A stretch of 64,000 bases of DNA from Ophiocordyceps camponoti-saundersi (nom. inval.) (GCA_003339415.1 PDHQ01000003.1:1-64000); one strand, 5' to 3'. Numbered from the stretch's first letter, positions 35,031 through 46,366 are shown. Numbers and translations are program-made. Notes: generated from the letters alone by a model not told the origin.

Positions 35031-35533
35031 CACGCCGCCGCCCTTAAACGTCACCAGCCTGTGCCTCGACTCGCCAACCGGTGCGCAGAAGTTCCCCCTC
35101 CATACACAAAAACATGGCGCCCGCCGAAATCGCACCCCGGACGCTAAGCGACTAGACGCTGATGTCGCGGCATGCGCGTCGTATCTCGAGGTCGAATCGT
35201 CTCTCGGAGACCAAAGACCCAATTGGGAAAGAATAGATAAGAGGAGAGGAAGCCTTCGCCTTTTTGTCCAAAACAAGAGACCCCTTCGCCAGCCCGAGAT
35301 GGCACCCAATGCTAGAGGGATAGGAATCGATCCCCTTTTCCCCCACAGGTTACCACTTGGCTTTCCATGCAACGTCTAGACGACAATCATACACTTATAC
35401 CCAGTGCCTTCGCGTATATACTGCCCTATATCAGCCGCGCAGATGGAGACAGAGCGAGAGAGAAAGATAGGAGAGATGAGACCGCGATGGTAGTTTAATT
35501 TACACGGGTGGCGCACGAAATAGACTTCTCGCG
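35031..35533. other. Spacer between convergent BET5 and PEX3 genes
   Basis: The 503 bp between the two stop codons hold the 3' ends of both genes. I see no gene, structured RNA or repeat. Confidence 0.6.
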
Positions 35534-37191
35534 TCATCGTTCGCCGGTTGCCCTCCCCCACGCACTTTCGAAGCTGCTTTCGGGATCCACCATGACGATG
35601 CTCTGCTCGTCATCCCGGTTCGACCGGCGTGAGGCCAGCGGCGTTTGTGTGGCTGAGTGAAAGTCGTCGTCGCGCATCTCGTTCTCCCAATTGCTCGAGT
35701 AGACGACGGCGGCAAAAGCCTCGAGGTCGCGGACCTTCTCCATCTCCTGAAGATAGTCGTTGGGCATTCCGTTGCCGATGACGTGGGCCTGGCGCGTCAA
35801 GACGGAGAGGATCTTGGGCAGAAGGACGGCCTTGGACGGTTGTTGCTGGCCGGCCATGTCAAAGGCCTCGGCCGCGAGCTTGCCGTCGACGAGCAAGGAG
35901 AAGGCGGCGTCGAGGACGAGCGTCAGGACGTGAGCAAAGGCCGGCGACTCGACGAGGTCGGCTGTCTCGTCGAGCAGACGTCGCAGGGCGGCCGACGACG
36001 ACGGCGACTGGCAGGCGCTGTCACTGCCGCCGCCGTTGTCTTCGAGTATGCCCGACTCGCGCATCACTTCAGTCTCGTGCTCGTGCCCAGGGAGTACCAA
36101 GGTCAACCAGTCGCCACGGCGGCGGTCCTCGGGCGTGGCACCCTCGACCAACCTCCGGACGTCCATGGTCAACTCGCCGAACCTCTGAAAGGTGACGAGG
36201 TCACGGGGACTGAGGCGTCCGAAGACGGTGCGGACGGCGGTTTCGACGCGACGCATCAGCTGGACCCAGCCTCTATTGAGGAGCCACCAGCTAAAAGTCA
36301 GGTATTTGCGGTTTGTATCGAAATCGCATCCGTATCCGTCGGTCTTGTCGTCGTCTTTGTTCTCGAGACTGATGGGGGCATGTTGGGCGCCGGTGGCGAG
36401 CGACACGACGCTTGAAAGGTAGCTGCGCCGGCCGAGGAGATTCAGCTGAATGCGCGTCAACATGACGAGAAGGGCGAGTGTATATATGAGGGTAAAGGCT
36501 CTGGTAACGGCTGTCGGTTGAAAACCTCATGATCAGCGATCTATTGAGAGGCATGGAGGAGAGAGTTCGGGGGGAATATTAGAGGCGCACCGCTGATGGC
36601 CAGATCATCCCAGAGCTGCCTCTTTGTCTTGCGCGTCGGCGACGATGATTGGTCGGCAGAAGCGGAAAAGGGTGAAGGCGACGACGAGGTGGCAATCTGG
36701 CTCACGTGGACGCCGCTGTCGCTATGCAAGCTCTTGCCATCCTCCTCGGTCAAAGTGGTGTCGGCGATGCTCGGAGGAGCGGCGCCGGCCGGATCGGACT
36801 TTGGACCTCCTCTAGCAGACGACTTCATCTGCTGGATCTCGTACGTGATTTGCTCCGTGTTGAGGACAGACAGGACGTTTGCGGTGGCGGTGGGGAGCAG
36901 GGCCAGGACGGTAAAGGTGCAGTCCTCCTGGTTCTGCTCGAACCGACGACGCAGGCTGTATTTACCCGAGTCAGAGGGAGAGGAATTCCAAAGGCTTGAT
37001 CGAAGGAAGCAGATCTATTATCTAAGGGCTCACTTCTCCTTGGCGATGCGCTCGCTGCTCATGCGCTCGCGAGCATCATTGATCTTGGAGGCGACATATT
37101 GGGCAACAAGATAGCCGGCACCAACGACGCCTACGCCGACGGCAATCGGCGTCCGGTTGTTGCGCAACCAGCGGCGAGCCGCGGAGAACAT
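35534..37191 (-). CDS. pex3: Peroxisomal biogenesis factor 3 (PEX3)
   Basis: PEX3 anchors in the peroxisome/ER membrane and docks PEX19 with its membrane-protein cargo; in fungi it is also a pexophagy receptor site. Exons 37034-37191, 36591-36955 and 35534-36510 (introns 78 and 80 bp) give 499 aa. After a short basic start (MFSAARRWLRNNR) a single membrane segment spans about residues 14-31, followed by the conserved RRRFEQNQEDCTFTV...LLPT block (about 53-75). A long Ser-rich insert (about 105-155) separates this from the core helices (VTRAFTLIYTLALLVMLTRIQLNLLGRRSYLSSVV). The C-terminal third is mostly helical with family pattern. Donors GTGAGC and GTGCGC; acceptors ATACAG and CGACAG. Convergent with BET5, divergent from ATG101. 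Confidence 0.95.
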
Positions 37192-38499
37192 GGTGGGCGT
37201 AGGAAAGGGAGCATGCAGATGGAGAATTGACTGACGATATTGAAGGAAGACAGGAGAGAGATGTTGGGGGATACTGATACTGAGGTGTGACTGGGAGAGA
37301 GGGAGAAGGATTTGGCCTTCACACCACTTTCGTGGGTAGAACGTGGAGCTACCCTGCACCACTCACACCATCCATTCAACGGCCGATCGACCTCATCGGG
37401 TCTAGAACGCCGGTGTAAAAGGTGACGACCGTTTCTACCTCGGCCGGGAATTGTCGCCGAACACTAGGTAAGTAGGTAAGTATCTTTCCCCTTCCCCCGT
37501 CCTTACCCAGTTGAGAGAGGGAAGAGCCGATGTGTGTCAAGTCGGATGATTGATGATGGGATAACCTCTCGACTGGACTGCACGGCAGATACCTAGGTAC
37601 CTGCGTATGTACACCGGTTGGGTGTGCATGACTGTATGTACATACATAAGAATATAAATGCCTTTCAGGGACATGGCTTCTGCGAGTCTTGAGCAGAATT
37701 CCCCTAACAAGAGACATGGCGCAACGATTTTGTCGTGCAGGACAAGATGGCATCAAATCAACTTACCTTCACTCTCACAAGCTCGGGCTGTCAGCACGTG
37801 ACGTCGGAGCGGAGCAACAGCCCCTCCCTCTCTTCGCCACATTACTACGCCCCAAGTAGCCAGTACCTACCCCTCACCCCCTCACCCGTCTTTCTCAACG
37901 CTGGAGAAAACGGCCCAAGCCACGACATGACCACAGACGTCACACAGCAGCTTCGGGTATCGAGTACATATTACCAATAGAAACCCGCCGACTCGAAAAG
38001 CACATGTCACTACCTGGGCCTAGTAGCAACCGTCTCTGCCCCTCCTCCGGAACGATAATTCCTCCTCCTCCTCCTGCTCCTCCTCCTCCAACTGCTCTCC
38101 CGCCCCTCTCCCCGCGCTGCCGCTGCTGCCACCATCTCCTCCCCCCTTCCATCCCATAATTGTGCGCATCACAAAACAAGAGCAGCAGCAATAACGAACA
38201 AGAACAAGACGCACATCAATATTTTCTTTTTTTTTCCTTTCGAGGAAGGATCGACTACCGAGATCCGAAACTTCCTACCGTTTCCCGTTTGAATTGGAAT
38301 TTCTTCCGCCCGCGCCCGCGCGCGCAACTTGAACTGCTGTACCCGCCGCCTTCTCTTCCACTCCTCTTGAGCCGTTTCCTCCAACTCGAAACCCGCCACG
38401 ATAGAAGGGCAAAGCAGCAAACGGAAAGGGGAGGGGCAACAAAAGAACAACAAGAGGAAGAAGAAGAAGAAACAAAAAGGAAAATCAAAAAGACTCTCG
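37192..38499. promoter_or_regulatory. PEX3/ATG101 divergent promoter region
   Basis: A 1.3-kb gene-free interval serves two genes of organelle turnover. An E-box overlapping a CRE-like core (CACGTGACGTC) lies at 37795-37805. A TACCTAGGTACC-type palindromic motif occurs near 37,590-37,601. The last 100 bp before ATG101 are A-rich with AAC/GAA runs. No ORF is credible. Confidence 0.5.
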
Positions 38500-39359
38500 A
38501 TGGATCGTCAAGACCCTCCCGAGTTCATCCTCGACGTCTTCAGCGACCCCCGCTCCGTTCGCGACGTCGTCAAAGGCATGTTCTCTTCCCCTCTTTGATT
38601 TCCCCATTTCTCTTGCGCTTACACCTCCTCTCTCTTTAAAACAGCGATTCTCCATACCATCTTCTTCACCCGCTTCTTCCCCTCCTTAACCCCTCGAACC
38701 CGCGACGTCCTCGACCTGACCCTCCCCTACGTCGACGACGACGAGCTCGAAACCATGATCGATCAACGCGCCGCAGCTCTCGAACGACAACTCGAAGCAG
38801 AGCGATCCTCCGCCGCCCACAACCACCACAGCCATTACAACAGCAGTAGCAACGGTCCCCATCACCACCACCATCACCAAAACCCTCACCACCACAGACC
38901 ACCGGCCAGCGTCATCGGCGCCGCCGGCGGAAGAGGCCAAGTCGCCGTCCAATTCTTCGAGAAGAGGCGTCGCAAGGCTTGGCTCTCGAGGGGCGACGAA
39001 CAGGTTTGCTGGGAGAGCTGGACTGTCAAAGTCACCGTCGCCGAACCGAGGACCGAAAGCGGTACGTTCCCCCCCCCCCTGCGTTGTTTATCCTCCTCTT
39101 CCTCTTCTTTTTCCTTCCGTTACCCAGTCCTTGACCCTTCATGCTCTTCGCTCACTCACGCGGCGTCGCAGAAAGAGCCAAAGTCCGTCGAGCAATGGAG
39201 CAGACACTCCTCACGTCGGCCATGAAAGTCGTCACCTTCGCCAACTCCCACAAAGACCATATCCCCCCCATCATCACCCAGGGCGGCAACCCCTTTCCCT
39301 TCAAAATCAACGTCGATCAGAAGGAAACAGGCTGGGTCGCCCGCATGCGCATCTACTGA
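38500..39359 (+). CDS. atg101: Autophagy-related protein 101 (ATG101), HORMA-fold
   Basis: ATG101 pairs with ATG13 in the ATG1/ULK initiation complex; it is kept in most filamentous fungi but absent from budding yeast, which uses Atg29/Atg31. Exons 38500-38575, 38645-39061 and 39172-39359 give 226 aa. Recognition rests on the opening FILDVFSDPRSVRDVVKAILHTIFF helix, VDDDELETMIDQR, the QFFEKRRRKAW...WESWTVKVTV strands with the Trp-rich finger, and the end block PPIITQGGNPFPFKINV. The first intron is GC-AG (AAAG|GCATGT...ACAG), which is the only splice that keeps the frame; the second is GTACGT...CGCAG. A His/Asn-rich insert of about 30 residues (HHHHHH core, about 95-125) interrupts the fold. 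Confidence 0.94.
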
Positions 39360-40477
39360 CGCTTTCCTACCTCTCGTCCCCCCTTCGCGCCTCGCATACC
39401 CAACTCCCTACTTCGTATATAACCTTCTCCCCCCTTCCCTTTCATCTCGTCTGCAACCCCTTTCATACATGCACACACATGAACATACAACCATACACGG
39501 CCATCATATACACATACATACATGCATCACCTTGGGATTCTTTCCCTTCCCGGGGACGGTAGCAGTCCCCGACAATGAGATACCCCCCCTTTTTCCCGGT
39601 ACGGACCCGTACGTAGACAATTCGGAATCAATACAATATTGTCACGTTTTGACCATTGGATTGTGATTTCCTGATTACAATGAGCTGTGATCCGCGCCCA
39701 ACGTACATGCGTTCCGCTGCCCGTGATGACTCTCCCCCAGATCGCTTCCGCACCCCCTTTTTCAGTCTCCGGGATATGCAGTCCCTCGTCACGCATTCCA
39801 TGCCGAAGAATGCCACGACAATTCCCGCCCTCTCCCGCCCTTCCCTTCCCCGCCCCAACGACCATTGGCTGCAACCGAAAACCCCAAGCCTTTGATCCCG
39901 TAAAGAAAAGGGAGAGAGCGAAAACAAGAAGGAAGAAAAAGTAAAAAAAAAAAGATTCAAAGCCAAAAAGGACTCCAGCAGGCCGTCGTATCCAGACAGT
40001 ATCCCCCAAGCCAGAGAGGGCGTCGCTAGGGGGGGTATAAAGTGAGAGAAAAAAACAGGCAAAAACCAAAGGCTGGCGATATTCATCCCGGACGCGAAAA
40101 GACAAGAAAAACGAACAGGAACAAGAAAAAGGCCATCGCCTGTTTCCCCATACTTTTCGGCGGAGGGAAAAAACGACGGTTTCGAACCGAACAGGTGGGG
40201 AAAAAAAAGGGCAAGCCAAGAGGAAACGCAGCGACATGGAAAAGCACCGCGATGCAAGGCAAGCCGATATAGTTCGTAAATGTGATCGTGAGTTTCGCAG
40301 CACCCAAAGCTTGCGAGGTAACGCAACTGCTCCCTCCTCTCTGATGTAGTGGGTCCAACTCCACCGTCGCATCTGTCTTCCGTCTCCATGAAGCATTCGT
40401 CATCGTCATCGTCGTCGTCGTCAACTATCGTGATAGGTCGTTTTTCCTTTTCTCGTTGCACGGGGTTTCCGGCTCCC
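39360..40477. other. Spacer between convergent ATG101 and forkhead genes
   Basis: The 1.1-kb gap contains the 3' ends of both genes and C/T- or A/G-rich runs. The minus-strand frame that continues from inside the forkhead gene (to about 39,628) is an out-of-frame shadow with no family similarity and is not a gene. Confidence 0.55.
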
Positions 40478-42757
40478 TTACCAGCTTCGTCCGAAGGGGG
40501 GTTTGCTCTTTGATGCAGCCTTGACCGGCTGGCCGGAACCAATCTTTTCGAAGCCCTGTAGAATATCGAGGCCGGAAAAGTCGGAAGCGGACGTCTCTTC
40601 TTGGTACATGAATTCGTTTGGGTCGAGCATGAGACCGGGCCATTCAGACGAGGGGGGAAAGTCGAACGAGAGGTACTTGTTCGGCGACGTGTGGCGAAAA
40701 GGCGACCCTCCGAACAGCCGCGAGGGCGACGCGAGGCCGTCAAATGCCTTGCTGGGCGTCTCGAGAAACTGCGACGGGGACTGCTCTGGGGCCTTGAGCA
40801 GCGGGGCCGACGTCAGCTGCTTCTTTTGAGCCGAGTCCGGCCTCGGTCGCTTGGAGTGGCGCTTGATTGGGGATCCCGTCTCAAGAGGGTTCATTTCCGT
40901 AAAGACGTGGTCGTTCATGGCCGGCATGTCCTGAAAGATGTCGAAGTCGGCCGCGGCATCGGAAGTGTCGTTGTTGAAGGCATACAGGCTGTCTTCCAAG
41001 TTGAAGGAGGGGCTCCACGGAATGCTGTCTTCGACGCGGCGCAGAGGCGACTGCAGCATGTTGCGCACCTTGTCGCGGTGAATGCGCAGGTTAGTGTTGG
41101 GAGAGGCTGATGGCGGCGGGCGAGCGGGAGGCTGCATCTTGATGACGGGCGTCAGAGGCGGCATCATGTGATTGTCGTTGGATTGGTGCAGTGGCGACGA
41201 GGAGACGGGGCCAAAGGGGAAGATGGAGCGGGATTTGGTAGGGCTGAAGGGCGAGGAACCACGTAGGCGGGCAATCTCCTCCTCGGCGCGACCGCGCTTG
41301 ATGCGGGGCCGGTCAGCCTCGGAGGTGAGCAGCAGGGGTTTGGCGTTGGGTCGCATGACGGACGAATCGAGAGACGAGATGTAGCCGCTGTCGTCCATGG
41401 AGGCGAAGCGGCGCTTATGGGACCGGGTCACCGAGGAAGAATTGTGGGCGTCGGATGGCGGGGTGCCGGCCCGTCTCTCGGCCGCTACGGGGGGCGACGA
41501 ATGCATGTTGGGCGGCAGGGGCGAGCAAACCGAAGGCTCGGGCGGCAGTTCGTTGTCGGCGGGGGGCTTGTCGGCCAGCGTCTCCTCGGAGGCGACGATG
41601 TCCGAGACGGGAATGGTGGCATCGGAAGACACGTCGACGGGCGAGACGTGTTGCGGCAGCAAATCGACGTGTTGCGGCAGCCCGTCGACATGTTGCGGCA
41701 GCCCGGGGGCGGCGGGCGGCAAGCTAGGTGGCGGCAGCAGCGACGAAGGCGGAGGCGGCGGCAATGTAGGCTCCTGGAAAGGCGGCTTCGCGGTAGGCTT
41801 GGGCGTCTCGAGACGCGTGGACATGACGGGCACGTTCTCGGCCGTGGAGGACGACTTGCGGGTGGGCTTTTCCTTGAGGAACTGGGACTCGGTGCCGGGT
41901 TCGATGCCCCAGTAGTTGCCCTTGCCCGGGTCATCCTTGGGACGCTCGATCTTGTTGAAGTTTTTGTGTAGACTGAGATTGTGACGGATGCTATTCTGCC
42001 AGCCGGCATCATTAGGACTGTAAAAGGAGTAGTTGTCGCTGATCCACTTGTAGATCTGAGACAGGGTAAGGCGGCGCAAGGGGGAGCGCAAGATGGCCAT
42101 GCCGATGAGCTGGGCGTAGCTGTGAGGCGGCTTGTTGCCGTCGTCGGTGATGGGAGGAAAGGAGTCGTGGGGGGGGAGTGTGGCATCGTCGGTGGTCTTG
42201 GGCTTCTTCGGCGGTCGCGAGTCTTTGATCGGGGCAGAATCCATCAACGCTCGCTTCTTCGGCTTGTTGTGAAGAGAATGATGATGGTGTAGATGTTGTG
42301 GGGGTTGATTGTGTTGTAATTGTGGCGGTGGCTGTTGCTGGTGATTGTAATTCTGGATGTTCATGTCCAGGGAAAGCGGTAGGACGGGGGGAGCGGGATA
42401 AATGTGCGGATAGACGTTTTCCTTGCCCGTCGCTTTGAGGTTAGCGACCTGCGGCCTCTTGTGCAGGTCATCAGTGGATGGCGGCGCATTTGCAACGGGA
42501 GGCGCAATGGGAACCATGTTGAGCTTATTGGCCACCGTTGACTGGAGAGGCGAGGAAGACTGCGCTTTGTGAGGAGAAAAGTTGCCGCTGTTGGATAGCG
42601 GCGGTTGGAGGAGGAGAACGTTTGCACTTGGGCTACAAGCGCGGAAGGGACGTCGCTTTGTCACGTCGGGCATGGGCGCGTGGCTGGTCATGGGAGCCTG
42701 ATGATCAAAGAAGCCGCCGTCTTGAAAGATGTGAGGATTGTCGTGAAAGGACGCCAT
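40478..42757 (-). CDS. Forkhead-box transcription factor without FHA domain
   Basis: This is a single-exon gene of 759 aa starting at ATG 42757 (MASFHDNPHIF); the open frame extends upstream only through non-ATG codons. The forkhead DNA-binding domain is at about residues 209-300 (KPPHSYAQLIGMAIL, LSQIYKWI, NDAGWQNSIRHNLSLHKNF and GKGNYWGI). A nuclear-type basic run (KPKKRAL...RPPKKPK) precedes it. There is no FHA domain, which points to an HCM1/Sep1-like rather than Fkh1/2-like factor (inference). A KEN motif at about 112-114 and many Ser/Thr-Pro sites fit a cell-cycle-controlled protein. A seven-residue unit (LPQHVDG and variants) is repeated three times at 41,645-41,707. His/Gln-rich tracts lie at about 138-165. 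The C-terminus has an acidic/aromatic segment that may activate transcription. Confidence 0.93.
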   Translation of the reverse strand: MASFHDNPHIFQDGGFFDHQAPMTSHAPMPDVTKRRPFRACSPSANVLLLQPPLSNSGNFSPHKAQSSSPLQSTVANKLNMVPIAPPVANAPPSTDDLHKRPQVANLKATGKENVYPHIYPAPPVLPLSLDMNIQNYNHQQQPPPQLQHNQPPQHLHHHHSLHNKPKKRALMDSAPIKDSRPPKKPKTTDDATLPPHDSFPPITDDGNKPPHSYAQLIGMAILRSPLRRLTLSQIYKWISDNYSFYSPNDAGWQNSIRHNLSLHKNFNKIERPKDDPGKGNYWGIEPGTESQFLKEKPTRKSSSTAENVPVMSTRLETPKPTAKPPFQEPTLPPPPPSSLLPPPSLPPAAPGLPQHVDGLPQHVDLLPQHVSPVDVSSDATIPVSDIVASEETLADKPPADNELPPEPSVCSPLPPNMHSSPPVAAERRAGTPPSDAHNSSSVTRSHKRRFASMDDSGYISSLDSSVMRPNAKPLLLTSEADRPRIKRGRAEEEIARLRGSSPFSPTKSRSIFPFGPVSSSPLHQSNDNHMMPPLTPVIKMQPPARPPPSASPNTNLRIHRDKVRNMLQSPLRRVEDSIPWSPSFNLEDSLYAFNNDTSDAAADFDIFQDMPAMNDHVFTEMNPLETGSPIKRHSKRPRPDSAQKKQLTSAPLLKAPEQSPSQFLETPSKAFDGLASPSRLFGGSPFRHTSPNKYLSFDFPPSSEWPGLMLDPNEFMYQEETSASDFSGLDILQGFEKIGSGQPVKAASKSKPPFGRSW

Positions 42758-42884
42758 GACGGCCGTCGATAGCCGATTTTTCTTTCCCCTTTGGAGATGC
42801 GAGAGCGAAGGCAAGGAAAAAAAAAAAGGAAAAACACCTGATCGAACGTCAATCAGTCAGCGTGGGTCGACGGGCGAGGGAGGG

Positions 42885-42903
42885 AGGGGGGGGGGGGGGG
42901 GGG
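42885..42903 (+). repeat. Long G-run (possible G-quadruplex)
   Basis: About 19 guanines lie roughly 130 bp upstream of the forkhead start codon (on its template-opposite side), followed by AGGGG and a TG run. G-quadruplex potential is inferred from composition. Assembly length of such runs is often unreliable. Confidence 0.7.
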
Positions 42904-43150
42904 AGGGGTGTGTGTGTGGGTTTTATCCCCCGGAGAGGCGGTACGATGCATATTTGACGGGAGATGAAAAAGAGAAGGAAGACCAAGCTTTACCTGGATA
43001 TAGCGACAGAGATGCTGCTTTTTTTAATGATTGTGGGTTCTCGAATGTAGGGCGTGTGGGTTGATGACGGGGGGGGCGGAGAAGAGAGCAAGAAGAGGGG
43101 AAGATTGGATGAGAGAGAGAGAGGGGGGACAGAGGAAGAGAGCGAGAGCG

Positions 43151-43154
<4 letters not shown>

Positions 43155-43185
<31 letters not shown>
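43155..43185 (+). repeat. (GA)n microsatellite
   Basis: This is a pure alternating purine run of about 31 bp inside a longer GA-rich stretch upstream of the forkhead gene. Confidence 0.85.
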
Positions 43186-43188
<3 letters not shown>

Positions 43189-46100
43189 AAGAGGGGGAGA
43201 AAAGAATGAGAGAAACCCCTGTCGTTTTTGGTGACCGTTTTTCTTGACCTCCTCCCCCCGTTGATCGTCTTCCTGCCAAAACGAGTAAAAATTCGTTGCG
43301 TATATCGATGATGGTTCGAATAGAATCAATCGTCAATTCATCCAACGTATATCATGGAAAATCCCTTGCCGAAAATCCAATGGCAAATAAGAATCGAAAA
43401 AGACCAGTAAGGAAAAGCAGAAGTAAAAGCCAATGGAGGAAGTGACGGGGAAGAGAATGCTATTGTAGCCCACGAAGGGAGGGGGGGGGGGGGGGGTCGT
43501 GCAGGCGAGTAGGTACCTGTACCTTGGTATGTACACTTGTACAACAAAGGAATCGGACGGGCGGACGATGCAGCCCATCGACAAGGGTCAGCAGATACCT
43601 GCCTAGGTCCTAAGGTTGGTACCCAGACATAGAGAGAGAGAGGGAGGAATACCTAGAGAGCGAGAGAGCGAGAGAGAGAGAAAGAGAACGAAGAGCTTGT
43701 GTGCCCGTGTGCGTGTGTGACGGGCTGTGCCAGGCTTTGCCAGCCTCTACCACTTCAGCGGGGTGTCTAGGTACCTGCCTACTAACTGACGTTCACTAAA
43801 ACCGGCCCCGCTTCTGGGAAATCCTACTAATCGGCTTCACCAGTCTGCAAGAATGGACAAGGCGCCGAGGCCTCGGCCGGAGAGCGCGTCGCCGCATATT
43901 TGGCGAGGAGAGTAGGAAAGAATCTGGAAGACCTAACCAAGCTGAAGGGGGTTTAAATCAAGCAGGAAAAAAAAGCCTACCTACCTATCTAAGTGAAAGA
44001 ATGTCTGCTATAGACGCGCGGAGAGGTTCTAAATGCTTTCTTCTTAACGTACGGCATCTACTGCCTACCTACTCTCCTAGTATCCGTACCGGCGTACCTT
44101 GATCACCGTTCTGTACCTACTATGTACTATACTATCCATCCATCTACCATCCATCTATGCATTGTACATGGATGACGAGCCTACCTTGGAGGCTAGTAAG
44201 ATAGGCATCTGGCCAGTATTCCAAACTCTTTTATGCCCCTCATCCTTGCCAAAGTATGGATGTGCTAAGAATATGGCTACCAGGTAGATAGCCAACGGTA
44301 ACGCAAGGAGGGAACTTACATGATATGACGATACCCCAAATGTGAGGGTCAAAAAAGCTCGACTGACGCAAGGGAGGTGTGCAACTTACATGGGGGGCGC
44401 CGAGAAGGAAGCGGTGACCATCGAGAATCGAGAACCGAGGCCTGAAAAGACCCTCATTAGACTTTCGGCAGAGACATGCAAGCTTTCGCCTAGTACCTAT
44501 GGCATAGGTACTTGACCTTTAGACACCGACTCCGTCCGAACTCGGCAGACAGGCATGTTCTGCCCGCCTCATGAGGCCGAGAGAGAGAGCGTCACTTGTC
44601 TGACTCGTTGTCTCTCCGTCTCTGTCTTGTATCTTTTCCTTCTCTCTCCCTCTCTTTCACACACACCCTCTCTCACTCTCTTCCCTGTTACTCAATCTCC
44701 ATCTTAATCTCCATCTCTTCCTTCTGTCCCAGGCAGGCTTCATGAGAGCATTAGATGCGGTCACTCTACGGATACACTCGCCGCAGTACCCACCAATCCT
44801 CACCTTTCCTCCTCGCGACTCGCGCCACACTTGTTTACTAAAAAAAAGGCCGGTCTCCATCTATCATTTTTGCGAACCAATCGGAGCTCGTCGTCTGTTT
44901 CCTCGTTGCTTCTCCTGACGCGTTTCTTCCCCCGGTCTTACCGCGTTTGGTACACACGTACCTTTTACTTGCATAGCACAGTATCTTGTACTTGCAAACC
45001 ACAGGAGCATCTAGCCACATATGCACTTAAGCGCTCTGACTGTTAAAATAAGCCCGCAAAGTGTCTTCCGACCTCACCTTAATGTCGCCAACCTCTGCTC
45101 CTCCTCTCCTCCCCCTCTTACTTCATTTTGCCTCTTTCCAGAAGAAGCATATAATATACATACATTAATGGAAAGGTAAAGTCAGTCCAGTGACGCATGA
45201 CCGCATTGATAGCTTCATCTTTTCTTTTTCAGTACAGACATACCTACAGCCTACCTGCCATCTACCACCTATGTACGGATATGTCTGTACGTATGAATGC
45301 AGTAGTATCATAGAGCAGTGAGTAACTGTATGTAAAGAACTATCATCTCCATCAATCGTTTCCTCCTCTCCTTGCCCTGATCCGATAGAGTTTCTCGTAT
45401 ACTTTCTCTCCCCTCTTTCTCTATCTCCATATCTCTACAATTACTAGTGGTCAAGCGCGGAGTAGCATCTCTAGATCTCGCCATTGCTCCATATCCCTAC
45501 ACGCCATACGCTATCAATGCAGTTCTCTCCCTCTCTTACACTCTCTCCCCCCCCCTTTCAATGGCTACTACCTACCTACCTACCTACCTAATCAAATAGT
45601 CTTACTCGTACACAACAATCCAATCCGTTCTATCAATCCCCTCAATGCCAGACAAAGAGCCTCATTATTCCAATCGTCGGCCTTTTTGTCTCAAACTCGT
45701 CCGGAACCGAGATATGTTACGCGTCCTCTTCCGTGACTGACACCATGGATCACCATCTCCCGTTGGCTCAGCTCTCTCTTTTTTCTTTTGTATTTCCTTT
45801 TTCCCTCCTCCCCTCTCCTCTGGCCTGTTCAAGGCTGACCCTTGTTGGCCACGGACGACAGACAGGTTTATCATCGGCATGAGACTGTGTCATGCAAACC
45901 TGGAGATCTCTCATGCGCCGCCCGGGGACCCCCCCTGACAGCCCTTCACCCGCACCCATCCACCCATCGAGATGACTGACAGCAATCGCCGTAACCCTTG
46001 TTCCTGGCTTTCAAGACCAAGACATACCTAGGTACCTACCAACCTATCCCCCGCTCATGCACAGGTACAAATCTATCTCACAATGCTATTATCGGCCCGG

Positions 46101-46366
46101 TATTGCTCGTTCCAAACCTGACGAAAGCTGCATTCTAATCCTCGATTCCTGCCACCTTCCCGGCTTCACGTGTCAGGCTGCCATCGCTATGCCGCCCCCC
46201 GATGCCCGTACATACATACGTACTACATACAACGGATACTAGTCGCTGCCTACCTTACTGCATATCCATGAGCAGACCCCAGTGATTAGGCAGGCCGCTA
46301 TCGTTGAAGAAACCCCCCCCGTCTTCAGACCAGCTTGCCAGGGATCGCCACGGTCGCTAGGACTGA

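Larger units (their letters stand above)
42758..46366. other. 3.6-kb gene-free spacer upstream of forkhead gene
   Basis: This is the promoter side of the forkhead gene and the 3' side of PAN1. It contains a near-pure G-run (42,885-42,903), a (GA)n run (about 43,155-43,185), another G-run (43,481-43,496), GAGA clusters (43,629-43,685) and many CTACCTACC/TACATACA motifs (about 43,978-43,990, 45,240-45,300 and 45,569-45,590). No ORF beyond low-complexity frames is seen. Transcribed leader or non-coding RNA cannot be ruled out. Confidence 0.6.

Noticed and set aside
40424..40490. Possible last intron and extra exon of the forkhead gene (GTAAGG...GATAG)
   Set aside because: The splice would lead to a stop after one codon, so it changes almost nothing; the simpler unspliced stop was kept.
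39628..40743. 371-aa minus-strand open frame downstream of the forkhead gene
   Set aside because: It overlaps the forkhead 3' end in another frame, has no family similarity, and continues into low-complexity spacer.
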